Source: Cruorifilaria tuberocauda | Lineage: Eukaryota; Nematoda; Chromadorea; Rhabditida; Onchocercidae | Reading direction: 5' to 3' | NCBI GenBank assembly: GCA_013365365.1 | Contig: JABVXU010000083.1 | Span: forward strand, 62,001-126,000 | Length of the DNA: 64,000 nt | Shown: piece after piece, positions 13,467 through 26,119 of the stretch | Layout of the letters: every line of letters begins with the position of its first letter | How positions within the stretch are numbered: the first letter of the stretch is position 1 | The notes under the pieces: model-generated | The model's database searches: none | Told to the model about the DNA's origin: nothing | The model's input: only the letters and a program-made list of their open reading frames with translations | Made by a program: the position numbers and the translations under genes

Positions 13467-14803
13467 AATTGCAGAATTCTTCTTAAATATCATTGACAGC
13501 TACATGCTTCATCTTTATTATATATGATTATATCATTATTTATGACTAATTATTGATGACTAATCTACTCCACTAGTCATTAATTATATGTCATTATGTC
13601 GTTGTATGTCATTAATAATAATACTGATTTAATGATTTCATTGTATGATATAATCAAAATAGAAATACAGAATCGAATTAGCTATCAAAAAATAATCCAA
13701 CAACAATGAATTAATACTCTGATATTAACATTGGGAAGAATTGATTATCGACTTTATATTGAAAGTTAAATAATTTCATGCATCTTACTCATATATGTGC
13801 GGTAAAACAACTCAAATCAACTAATTTATGCATAGCTGAATTAATAATTTGTTGATATGCTTACTAAGATCAAATTGATCCATTCGCTGAATATTCGAAA
13901 TGTTTTGTTTTTTGCGAACTTTCTATCTGATAGTATTACCGTTCTTCCGGCACATGCAATCTTTCTTTAAAGTAATAATCATTTGAATATCAAATATATT
14001 TATCGGCGCTCTAAAGAAAAATTGATTTCTAGTATGAAATGATATCCGACAAAGTAAGTTTAATTTTCTAACTTTCCCATCTTTATATGGCTAAACGATA
14101 TTTTTCAGTTTAACTTGACCACGATTCAAGAAAAACATATGGAAAGAGATGTGAGCAATACTACTAAATTTTCATCACTATCTTTTTATCAGGATATCAG
14201 TTATAACTATTTTCGTATCGGTAAATGCATAATATAACAAAACCTGTAAAGTAATGAAAGATAACAATGTCGAGAACACTTTTGAGCAGAATTATTCTTA
14301 TCCAACAATGGCTACGAAACTGCAGATAATAAAAAAACTTTCCCACCTTGCTATGGTTTAGTGACATACTCTTCATCTGTTGAAAAATTTTATTGGAACA
14401 AATCAGCGGCACAACAAAATGTACAACAATATGTGAGAAATCAATGCCAAAAGCCACTGCTATACTTGATGTTTCAAACTGTTCAAAATCTAATATTATC
14501 CTGACCCGCAAGCATGGGAATATGGAAATAAGAAATAATACAGAATTACTCCAAACCGCCAGGTAGATTAATCTAAATCTATAAAAAGAACAGAACGACG
14601 ATTGTTAATCTTTTCCAAAATAGCTAAATTTCATTGGCCATTGAAGCCCCAGCATAAAACTAAATACAACCGAGATTTGGTATCGCGTTATCTTTGACAT
14701 ATTAAAATTTAACAATATTTTGGAAAACAAAAAAAACGGAAACAGAATCAACTAATAAGTATAACATGTACATAGACATATATACAAAAATACCATTATT
14801 ATT
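13467..14803. other. Intergenic between DCAF17 and FLAD1
   Basis: AT-rich, with many TGACTAAT/ATTAATTA-like tracts around 13530-13640. A 104-codon minus-strand open frame at 14197-14511 has an acceptor-like and a donor-like boundary but no recognisable family and cannot be joined to either neighbour. No other feature is supported. Confidence 0.45.
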
Positions 14804-17800
14804 TTAACGACTATGCGGTCGATAATCTGAATCTGACGAATCCGTATCACCTAGATAAACAATTCGTAAACGTTTACGACGTCGAAGTCCGGAAACTGAT
14901 TCTCGACTTCCGCTCGGCTCACTGCCATCTACTAATAAACGATTTCCTGAATAAAATTCGGAAAATGAATAGAGAGAAATAAGAAACAATAATTGTCGCA
15001 TACACATATAATTTTTTCTTCAAACTAGTCCAATAATTTGCGCACACCCTAATCATCCCATATTCAAAAGACTACATGCAGACTTAAGAAATATGGAAGA
15101 AATTATTCTAGGATTTAGTTATTGCAAAAAAAGGCATTTTCGAAGTATGATTTACTTACTTTGAAAGCTAGTATATCATTAGTGCTCAAATTGAATAAAA
15201 AAAGACTTCATTTATATGTAATTCGTTTCTTTCCTATTACATATTAACAGAGATTATCCTAAACATTTACTTCCATCGAATGTCCGGCTACTACTTGCAG
15301 CTGCAGCACTTAATGTTGGCGAATTAATATTTCCTTTCCGAGCACGAAGCCGTGTTTGTCGTCTGTTAAGCACGCTCGAGTTATATTTTATATCGTATAG
15401 TTCGAGCTAAACAACGAAAAATTAGTATTCGTTCAATGAATAGATTCCGAATTATGGAAGCACTATTCCAGTGCAAAAAATCAAAAAAGAGAATTTTATA
15501 TGTCTGAACTTTTTCACCGATATACTGTGATTATATAAATAGAAAGGAAAAAAAAGAAAAACAAACGCACTTCAGCATGTTTTTGTTTCTCCCACTCAAC
15601 AACCCCTATTTCTTGCAAACGCTGAACTTCAAGATACGATTTTCGAGGTCCTCGTTGGTTAAAGCACATCAATATACCAGACATATCAAAATGCAAGATG
15701 GTATTCTGAATAATATTGAATACTAGTATTATTAGAAAGTTTTGAACCAAAATTTGAAATAAAAAATAATTCTGTCATTGTATTTCATCAATTCCAAATT
15801 TACAAAGATAAAGAAATGAGTCTGAAATTAACAAACTTAACCTCTCTTATCGGTTCGCGCATCATTGCAATGTTCAAAATAATACCGGTAGCATCATCCA
15901 GTAAAAAGATTATAGTGCACATATCAACTTCATCTAAGTATATATTACGACGAGTCGTTGCACCGAACGGTCTTCAAAAAAACTTCCTGATTCTTTTCAC
16001 ATGATACTTTATTCAGAAACATCATTTTGATCCATAACGTTAGAATCATTGCTGATTATAGCCAAAAACAATGATGAGAAAATTTTCATATTACGATAAA
16101 AAGTATACGATTTGAAGAAATTATTAATTATATTTCTGGAGATGACAATTAAGAAATGGAACTTGTGAAACAGACCGGCTTGGATCATCAAAAACTGGAG
16201 AATGAAGATCGCATTCTGCAATAATAGCAATAATCTGGCTTTCAATATCGACGTCTACTCCTTTTATGACCTCAAACATATTAATTAATAAAAGATGCTG
16301 TAAGAAGAATATAAGCTCTCATAGTCTCTATAAGTCTCTTAAAGAATATAAGCTTTCGTAGTTAATAATAGCTAATAATGTTTAGTGGTCGTTCTGGAAC
16401 AAACAGATAGATATTCATGAATATATAATTCTTATACAGCATTATAAGATTTTTACTTGATGAAAGCGCAGCCATAAATCCATTAATTAAAATTCGGTTA
16501 GAATCTTAAAAAACATCCAGTTATGCAAGTATGTGTTTCTAACGAAAGATCGAGATGACTATAAAAGTGACTATATAACATAGAAGAATATTGGTATTAT
16601 GAGAGATCAGACAAACATACCATTCGAAAATCTCGTTCGAAATCTGACGTTGGTTTAATATGGCGTCCAAAACTTGACTTAATTTTTACGTTCCTGAAAA
16701 TAACAACTATCACAAAGAGAGTTATTTTACAGTGGCAGAATTCATTACTTCATCTATCATGTTTACATAATTCCAAATTAAAAAAGTGTGAAGGTTGGCA
16801 CATAATTCATGAATATAATTATATTACTTTTAATTCAGAATTTTCGCTACAGATACTTCCTTCCATCTCATTCCTCTGTTCAACGCACGACAAGATTCTC
16901 TTCCTTATTATAAAAAATAAACCTTAACCTTTCAAGTTTCTCGTGAAAAAAGCTATCTTTCATCCATAAATTAGTTCGCCAGACTTCTTGAAATGACATT
17001 TTATCATCAACAGATCTGTAAAGAAAAAAAGATTGGTAGAATAAGTGATAGCAGGTAATCTTATTAGTCCTTGAAAAGTTAACGGACAATATGTGTCTTC
17101 TGCGCATAAAACACATATGACTATATCCTATTCTAAAGCTGAAATTTGAAAACTTTAGGGAAATAATTATTACCGCTGCATCTTGTACGATACAATTGCT
17201 GGTCCGTCAAAACGAAGCAATCGTCCTGATTCATCTGAATGAAACATTAAACTGGCGCCTTCTACTTGCAGTGATGTATTCTTCGGTGGTTGCAGCGGAA
17301 ATGGTAGTGAGGCCTACCATTACGCATATTTGATAAGTTAAAAAAAGCTAAAATCTCAAAATACTAGAAAATTGGAAATTATTTAAAGATTACGCATCTT
17401 TCCAAAAATGGAACTTACATCCTTTTTCCCAAAACAATCTTTTCGAAAAAAAATCTTCTGCTTTATATATTTTGCGTTAAAATATATTTTCCAAAATTAC
17501 TCATAATCAAGAAGTTAATTTGGTGGTAACTAACCGGTTCCGTCATTTTTGCGGCATCAACCAACATGTAGGATTTTTTAGAAGAATATGAAATGCCCAA
17601 TAAGTGATATGGTACGCCACTATATTCTAGCGTTGACCAATTACCTGCAACATATAAGGGAAGATCTAATAACTAGATACCAAGTTCTATTCATCTGCTT
17701 ACACGGTTCACTAGAGGCAACAATAATTTTGTCCAAAATCTTGTTCTAAAATTTAAAGATATTACCTGCAATTCTTGCACATTTGACCGGTTCTGATATA

Positions 17801-20800
17801 ATGGAAATAGGTATAGGCAAAACCACTTTTCCGTTAAAGCATAATTGAGAATCACATAATCCCTCTGCACTCTGAAAACAAATTTTTCTCACATCAACGA
17901 AATCCAGTTCTAGACCTTTTAATTGTTAAAAACAAATTATAAAAAAACTTTACGCAGCATTGTAATTTTTATAACGAGTAACAAAATAATGCAAAATTTT
18001 ATACTCACTTGATTTAAAAAATCGGCTAAATTATATAGCACCGTTTCATATGGCTTTTTTTTGAAAATAATTACCATGTCAGATATTACGCTTACGTTCG
18101 TAACATTCCCAAAAATCTTTAAAAAAACATAGCAGTATACAATAACAAAAGAATCGTTTGTTTTACTTGCTGATAATAACGGAGTAAAAAATACAACAAA
18201 TTTGAGCAGCTGTGAAACCAAAATCAACAAATTTGCAAAGCACATCTGTGTTATAGCCACAGTTAATCAGATACTTATATTTGAAGTAATCAGAAAACTT
18301 TTAATTTGCTATCAATAATTCTTCTTTAAGCAAAAAACTCTTCACCTCTTTAGTGATGCGGAAAATGCCTTTCAATTTAAGTGGATAAACATCAAAGACA
18401 CTGACGACACAATCTGTTCCACTGGTACTGCTGCCTCGTACACCGTTCTGAATCAACAAGCTATATCAAATAGTTTGTTTTATCGTGTAAATTTCAAGCT
18501 TCGTAATTGCTGATGAATCTGATACCTGCGATAGCATGTGTCCAAATAAGCAAAAAGTGCGACCGAGTTCGTTGGGTGCTAGGTAGCTATAAAATTCATA
18601 TTTTTAGGACAAAGCGAATAATGATTTATTAATATGGTGATGTTTAGATTATTAAATATTCATTTTTATAATTTGAAAAGATTGCTGAATCTAAACGAAA
18701 TTTTCTAAAAAAATATATTAACGGATAAATATATTCAGCGGATTTGTGCAGCTGCATAACTGAGCAAATATGTACATTTGTGTTAAAATAATCATGCAAG
18801 CGTATGTCATACTTAATAAATGCATGCAGCATAAATTTATGCAATATAAATGAACAAATATAACAAATATATGTTTGTATCTATCCATATGTGGGCAGAG
18901 ATTTAATGTTCAGAGAAGCGACAAGTATATACAAAATTTTAAATATATTTAATATGTACATTTGTGCTAAAATAATCATGCAAGCGTATGTCATACTTAA
19001 TAAATGCATGCAGTATAAATTTATGCAATATAAATGAACAAATATATGTTTGTATCTATCCATATGTGAGCAGAGATTTAATATTCAGAGAAGCGACAAG
19101 TATATACAAAATTTAAAATATATTTAAAAATAATTAACCTAAAAAACAGAAAGAAACAAACCTGAATTTACAAAAATCTGATGGCAGTATAAATTCGGAT
19201 TCCACTGACTGACGTAGGGGATCTATGCATAATAAACGATTCTGCGTCAAAATTAGTACCCAAAAGGGGGAAGAATTAGATGCTCCTTCCTGAATACGTA
19301 ATATGAATTATCCTAAGAAAAAATAAACATATTAGAGATTGATGAAGAGAGCGTGCAGTGAGAATCTTTCATGACTAAAATAACTGCTGCGGATGCGATA
19401 ATATTCCGCTAAAAATGATTATAATTTTGGATTTCCTCACTTTTCATGTAATCAAACCGATTAAGTGTATTCATAAAGATTTTATAAATAATACTGAATA
19501 TGATGCTATGTTACAAATAATAATGCACTGTAATGGGAAAATTAATAGCTGCCACTACAGAGACAAAGAAAATTACTTATGTGGGAGCAATCCCTCATTA
19601 AATAAATCTCTATTCAGTATTATTCATAGTAAGTGAAATCCAAAATGATCTCGTTGCGACTAGAAAGTAACATCTAAAAATCTGTAGCACTCCTTGTTAC
19701 ACTTTTTATATGTAAATCTAATATTTCCAAATCAACCCAAACTTGTTGCTCAAAAAAAATAATTATTGAACGTGATGTAAATGAACACCTGCAAATCAAC
19801 GACAAGTTCAACCCAAAGTGTCGAAAGAATCTTCTCCGTTTCGTCTAGCATATCCAATCGGCACAATGGCTCCAAAATATCAATATTATAGATTTTTCGT
19901 GCCTTATGTGCAACCATTAAACCCCTGTATTTGATAATGGAAGAATTAAAAAATCTTATCATATTATTAAATCTTTTAAGAAGCAGAAACGGCTTTCATC
20001 TCTCAACTATCCTTTCCACATCGATAATTCCTTTAAATTTATTTTTCTTGTTAAAATGCTACTCAAAGACTGGAACATGAAACTCACCCATCGACGTTCA
20101 GAAAACCTTTTGCATTGTGCTTTTCACACAAGACATATCTCCGATTATTCTGCAAAATAAAATCAAAATAAAACCATACTAGCCAGGAACCGATCAAATA
20201 AGAAATAGAAGTTGTTAATTAACTAAGATTATAACCTTCCTTAAAAGCTGAACGCCACGGACAGTAACTTCTTCATGATCACATAAAACGACAATACCAA
20301 AACAATGTAACATACAATAAGCACGCTAATGTTTATCTTACCAGACCTTATAATTATGAAATTCATAAAGCATACCGACATAATAAGTGAACGTAAAACA
20401 TTCCTCCCAAAAGTGCATTGAGTTCGCTGAAGTCCTAATTCACGTCGAACGATTAATCGTGTTATTGACGGGTGTTTCAATATTTCTGCGGCATTCTTCT
20501 CTTTTTCATTCAAGCATGATAATAATCGGTAGGACAGCTTCAATATTACTATTTTTAAGTGCTAAGTTTCGCTTAAAAATGAATAGTTGATAAGAAGAAA
20601 AATATGAAAAAAAAGGAATTCCATTATTCCACCCAAATCGTTATTGCAAAAATTAAATTTAGAACTAGATATTTTCAGAATTTCCTACTCATAATTCCTT
20701 CACTTACAATCGCAGTGTATTTCAGAGCAATATGAGTTGAAGAAAGGAAATCTACCTCAGTGTAACCATCATCATCATTCGGTCGATGATTGTTCCTCGA

Positions 20801-20854
20801 TTCCGCATTCATTAAACGATTCAGCAACCGATTTCCAAGTGACGATGTCCCCAT
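14804..20854 (-). CDS. DCAF17: DCAF17-like DDB1/CUL4-associated factor
   Basis: Nineteen exons in transcript order: 20854-20708, 20561-20376, 20325-20236, 20149-20088, 19924-19789, 19289-19162, 18586-18526, 18447-18346, 18116-18009, 17871-17766, 17644-17535, 17313-17174, 17015-16929, 16693-16621, 16297-16176, 15971-15842, 15705-15571, 15406-15271, 14946-14804. Phases all agree, giving 733 aa. Family marks are DFCKF-YLAPNE, KEIFGNVTNVSVISDMVIIF (human KIFGNVTDATLSHGILIVMY) and FHSDESGRLL (human FHPDASGRII). Human DCAF17 is a nucleolar protein of about 520 aa, proposed as a substrate receptor of CUL4-DDB1 ligases. The worm protein carries an extra C-terminal part with a basic run (LRRRKRLRI) next to an Asp/Ser-rich acidic run, resembling a nuclear localisation signal. 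The start is the first ATG after an in-frame stop. The 575 bp intron at 18587-19161 holds a tandem duplication. Confidence 0.82.
18767..19125. repeat. Two-copy tandem duplication inside a DCAF17 intron
   Basis: Copy one (18767-18950, 184 bp) and copy two (18951-19125, 175 bp) are nearly identical. Copy two lacks a 9-base segment present in copy one, and there are a few substitutions. Each copy contains short inner palindromes built on ATGCATGC and on TTTATGCA. The duplication sits wholly within the intron and does not alter coding sequence. Confidence 0.9.
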
Positions 20855-22934
20855 ATACTTCAATAAGTAATTAGTTATTCCTTCAAACAAACAACTTCAA
20901 GTTCCATTTAAAGTATAAATATATTAAATTTCTAAATTTTCAACTTAAGGTCAAGCGAAACACCTTCTTCCACTTCTTTCTGACCCTTCTGATCTTCTTT
21001 CTGATATACTACTCAAGCTCCCAGTAACTCCGTCCCCTCTACTCACGCACGTATTTCCATATCCACGTGAAGAGGACGCGGTCCTGTCGCATGTAGAATG
21101 AAATAAAAGAATCTCAAGAAGACGCCGTGCTTTCCGGTGGATGAAACTGGAAGCTGATAATGAAACAATCATTTCATCTGACAGCTCAAAAATGGTTATT
21201 TTCGATTTAGTAAAACCTGATTCCGGTTTTACAAGCGGTATTTTAGCGTTGTAAAACCTGAAATCATTTTTTTTTTCACTCGCGTAAATTGTGAGTTGTA
21301 AGTTCAAGAAATTTCCCCAAAAAATTTCTTTCCAGTGTTTTCAATATGGTTTTGATGGAAAAAATACTATTTTTTCCATGTCTTAAATTATCTAAATAAA
21401 TCAGTAAATCAGTGAATTTTTCAATTTTACAAATACAATTGAATAATCTGATTTATTGTGAGTAACTGATCTTTTATCAATTGGAGTAACTGATCTTTTA
21501 TCTGATAATACAATATTGTAAATTTATCAAATTACTTCCTTATGTACTGTTCATTTTTATATCATAAATTGTGACCATTTCACATTAATATATTTCTCTA
21601 AATAATATTTCATTTATATTTGATCAGGAAAAGGTTTAATTGACTTCACAATTTTTACTTTCCACAACTTAAATATTATGGTAAGTCAGAATACAATATA
21701 AAAAGCCTGCTTCGTATTTGATAAAATGAAAAGGAGGCTAGAATTAAATACAAAAGAACAGAAAAGAAAGTGTCCTTTTTTTTATCTGATAATATTGTAG
21801 TATTGTAAATCTTTCCTGAGAAAATTATTTGAAATTATAACAGTTCATGGAAAATGTCAAGAGGAAATAATATATTTGTACAAATCGCCAAAGTTCTCAA
21901 ACAATTTTCTTAGTTCATTAAACCTCGAAGATTAGATCGGAAAAGAGAGCAAATCATTGGAATAATTGGAAAAATTAAAACATCAATTTACAGGAAATGA
22001 AAATTCGTAAGCATACATCTAAATTTTTTATGTAATTTGATAGAAGAGATTAAGCTGATATGAATTATTAAAGTTTGTAGTTAAAATTTGCCGCAAATAA
22101 ATAGCAAAATGACAATGAGTTTATTAAATTTAAATGAAACATTAAAAAATGCTTATTTATGAACAAATTTCTCCAATTAAATTCACTTGATTATCATGCA
22201 TATTGTTAACATTTTTGATATTCGAGGTCAATTCGAAAAAAGAAGGAAATAAATCAAATTATATCATATCAAAAAATGATAAATGATAATGATATCAATC
22301 TGCTGATATCTGTTATCCATCAGCAGTTTTTATTACATTATCACTTGAATTAATAAATTTGTTTTTCCTTTTTTTCTTATCTTTCAAAAAGAACATTTTT
22401 TTCTCCATATTTATTAGATTAAAAATTACAAATTTTAGAAGAGAGGCTAAAAAGCTAAAATCAAAGATTAATCCTTAAGTAAGGAAGTTATTAGGCAAAG
22501 AAGCGACTAAATAATCCAAATCGTATGCTTTGATTGATAATTCCACTATTGCTGTTTGTTCTATATCATATCATATCATTTCCCTTCTTATCATTCACTG
22601 TCTCGGCATTCATTTCTATGTTTATTTTCTGTTGCTATAAATAGTAAATTTGAATTTGCAAAGAAATTTCTCATATAAAACTTCAACAAAAATATAATTT
22701 CAAATATTTGATTTCTACAACTTTACCTAAATTCTCCATTGCAGCAATAATTTAATTTAAAATTTTGATTATAATTTTAAACCTATTTATACTTTCAACT
22801 CCATTTTTTATTTCAGTTAATCTTTAAATTCTAGTTTAAAGTTCATCGGTCATTTGTTAAAACTCGTTATCTTCTTTATTTTTTTTCTCTTTTTTTTAAA
22901 ACAATAATCTATTGCATGCAACATTTTCGAACTT
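20855..22934. other. Upstream of DCAF17, mostly non-coding
   Basis: About 2 kb between two minus-strand genes. Apart from the GC-richer island at 20951-21307 (separate entry) it is strongly AT-rich. A 19-base direct repeat (GAGTAACTGATCTTTTATC) occurs at 21460-21478 and 21484-21502. A two-letter-biased stretch rich in ATCATATCA occurs at 22257-22340. No RNA gene was recognised. Confidence 0.5.
20951..21307 (-). other. GC-richer island with long open frames, unassigned
   Basis: On the minus strand a 118-codon open frame runs to a TGA at 20951-20953; its first ATG is at about 21180, and earlier codons have no ATG. The last third is Ser/Arg/Gly-rich (SISERRSEGSERSGRR). The plus strand is also open over 20952-21112 (leucine and proline rich) and from the ATG at about 21148 to a TAA near 21255. 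Base composition is clearly unlike the flanks. It may be an untranslated or alternative first exon of DCAF17, a short orphan gene or a decayed fragment. No family was recognised and the strand cannot be decided. Confidence 0.25.
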
Positions 22935-24984
22935 TTATTTGCAAGCAGTTATTTTTAATTCAATTATTATTTTTAATATTAGGATGAAAATTAAAGTTTT
23001 AAATGTCATATTTCTAGTTAAGTAATAAATACTATTGAATAATTTTAAGATAGAAATTAAAGCGATACTAACAGGTTGCTTTTGTTTTAATTCATTTTCT
23101 TGATTATGTAATGTAATTGAACTGGATGATGTATTGGTAATATTATGCATGCTTATTTCATCCAATCTTTTTGATATTGTTAATATGCGTGTTTGCATTT
23201 GATTGCATTCTTCCTGCATAAACAAATAAATAAATGAATAAATGAATAAAGGTATTGTTGAATAACTAAGCAAATGACTGAAAGCTATATATTTGAACAA
23301 AGAATGAAATAAATCAATTTGTTTTTTAAATAATCTCAATCAATAAACCAGTGATCAATGAAAGACGGTTAAATGGATTCCTTAGATTAACAGAGCAACA
23401 AGTATTTTACTTAAAATGATTGATCATATCAGAAATACCCGAGTTTGTATATTCCGTTGCTTGCAGCGCTCCATAGCAAAGATTATCTCTACTTCACGAT
23501 CTTTCATCGCTTCAAATATATTCATTAATTGTTGATTTACTTTCAACCATTCAGTCATCTTTTTTTCCATATCCAAATTTTCCTTTTCGAGCATTCTTAG
23601 CTGATCTTCCTGAAATAATTACAGGTAACATGTCAATTAGCCTTATATTTTTAAACTTAAAATTTATAGAACAAATGTATTTATTGCTAAAATAAATCTA
23701 GGTTTAAAAATTAGCTAACAATTGGATAAATGAAAAAAGTGAATAAATTACTTTGTGAACTCTTTGAATGGTATCATTCTGCCATGTTCCAATTATTTTC
23801 CTCTTATGAGCAATAAGGCGATGTGTATGCTCAATTTGCTTCTCAATTATCTTTACTTGTTGAGCATTTTCCATTAATCGTTTATCAGCAAGAATTTTCT
23901 ACAATCTTATTTACTGAACAAAATAATTTTACATTAATAATTTGAATAAACGTAATCAATTGAGTGAATGAATGTGAAGAACGAATTGGAAACGTTTACT
24001 TCAAATTCAGTTATAGATATCAATGAAAAAGATAAGTAAACTATTAAAACATAAGATGATAATTAAATCATAAAAATATAAATAAGCTGATATAGGTGAG
24101 AAGAAAAATGACAAAAAAATGATTAATTAAAAAAAAAAGCTCGAATCTTTCGCTAAACTTCATCTTCAATAAAGCTGTATCTTCGAAAAAACAGTATCAG
24201 TTTGCTAATTTCTGGAGAGTATCGATTTGTTGACATTTTCAATTCTTGCCTGTCCATTTTCACTTAGCCATAATTGTGACCAATTTTGGACTTCAAATGC
24301 CATTTCATCCTCAGATCGAATTGAATTTTTCGCAAATATCGTTTTCTGTCTAATTTCCTCTAATAACTGAATTAATTTAAATTCATTGTTATTAGAATAG
24401 AATGTATTACATACTTGACAAGTGACATACTTCATACTTGATAACTTATATTTATTTAGGGAAAGAACGAAGATGACCTTATTCGATTGCCGGATCAAAT
24501 TTCTGTTTTCTTTTTGAGCGATATAGCGGGAATTTTTCAAACTTTTCAATTTTTCTTTCAGTAATGTTGCTACTTTTTCCAACTCGTGTACTTAAGCATT
24601 TAAACTTGAAATTTGAAATTATATTTTTAATCATAATTTAAATCATAATTTCATAATTTAATAGCAAAAATCATAATTTAATATTTTAATTTCTAATGCA
24701 TTACTGATATTATATATGCCTCTTATTGATAATAAGCATTCAATACTGAATGTTTAAGAGAATGACTTCGCAAAAGTGCAGAAAGCTTCTCAGAGATTTC
24801 AGTTTTTACTTTTACCTACAAGAACTGGTTAAAGCCGCTTATGGCATTGCTCTATAAATTTTAACATATCATCAAAATTTTCTTTTTCTGTACCATATTT
24901 TTGTTCATCGAATGATTTGAGATTTTCAGAAAGACTGCTTGATATGGATAAAGTTAATGAAGTATACCTTGATGAATAAAGCAT
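22935..24984 (-). pseudogene. Coiled-coil protein gene, apparently interrupted
   Basis: Exons in transcript order: 24984-24816 (carrying an in-frame TAA at 24829-24831), 24587-24478, 24366-24235, 23898-23752, 23609-23439, 23213-22935. From 24587 onward every junction keeps phase. The product is hydrophilic and heptad-like (LEKVATLLKEKLKSLKN, IIEKQIEHTHRLIAHKRKI, MLEKENLDMEKKMTEWLKV), with a Trp-containing KRKIIGTWQNDTIQ. I do not recognise the family. The strong donor of the first exon (TAG|GTAAAA, after 24816) is in the right phase for the acceptor before 24587, so only the stop breaks the frame. The 24235 donor (AT|GTCAAC) is weak. The last 45 residues are AT-encoded and may be intron instead, using a donor after 23073. 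Either this is a decaying gene, or a first exon was missed and translation begins elsewhere. Confidence 0.45.
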
Positions 24985-26119
24985 GAATGTTTGCCATTTC
25001 TTAATTGACAACTACAGTCGAGATTTCTGTCATGATACTTTGAATGAATGCACCGTGATGAACATGAACAGTGCGTTACTTGCGATTTACCAAGCATTCT
25101 ATTGAAAAAAAAATGATTTCATCAGATGCTGAATGATCGATCAGAAACAATGTTAGTCTCAGATCATAGACTAAATATTTCCATTATTATAATTGCAATG
25201 AGTTTGAAAGATTTTAATATTGCACTTTTAATTTCAGATAAAAATTGAATCAGTAAAAGAAACATTTGCAACTTATTATCTCCATATTTCAGATTGAAAA
25301 CAAAAATTTACTTTACGAAATATCAAAATATATTGATAAATTATGTTGTCAAAAGCCGAAAACAAATAATTGATAATGAAACGATGAAAACGACCGCTCT
25401 AGGATGCTCAGTGGTATAATATTGAATATATGCAATACAAATTGAACCATTTATTTCAAGTTTATCGATGGAACCTATTTATAACTTCGAAGGCATCACT
25501 TTGATGACAATTTATCTCTTATATACAACTAGAAAATCAACTTTTACTGCAAAATCTAGAGGACAGTTTATGATGATAATGCATTTGACCTTTTAATTTA
25601 TGGCAGTGTACCATGTTGTACTTTATTAGCATAAATAAAAAAATATAATAAGTGATTTATAAATAGCGGACAAATATATGGCAGTAGAATATAAAATCTC
25701 TACACATTAACAAAGTTAGTTTTAACGAAGCATTTTTAATGCTTTTTTAATGCTTTTAAAGCGTTTATATGATTTCGTTCAAATGAGAAACACAAAACAT
25801 ACTTTTCAAAAGTATGCTCTAAACAGGGCGTTGAGATTATTCGTAAAGATATTTATAAAGAAGTCACTCACAAAGCAACTGAGATGACTAGTGATGAAAT
25901 GTACGAATACAAAAAATAAATACAGAGAGGATATGTGAAAAGGTAAAATAGCTAAATTAAATCTCACTAAGTTTACTGGAAAATCAAACGTCTAACAGTA
26001 CGAAAATAAATGATCTGTTTTCTTATTAAACAAACTTCTATCTTTATTTCTTCATTCTCTTTATCTATAATTGTGAAATGAATGAATGCATATACAATTT
26101 TACTATATAGCAAATAAGT
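24985..26119. other. Intergenic, no gene seen
   Basis: AT-rich gap between the SNUPN 3' end and the coiled-coil gene. A minus-strand Cys/His-rich open frame at about 24967-25095 is short and in a different frame from the neighbouring exon. I do not support it. Confidence 0.45.

Noticed and set aside
14197..14511. 104-codon minus-strand frame between DCAF17 and FLAD1
   Set aside because: It has acceptor- and donor-like edges, but no partner exon in a compatible phase and no recognisable domain.
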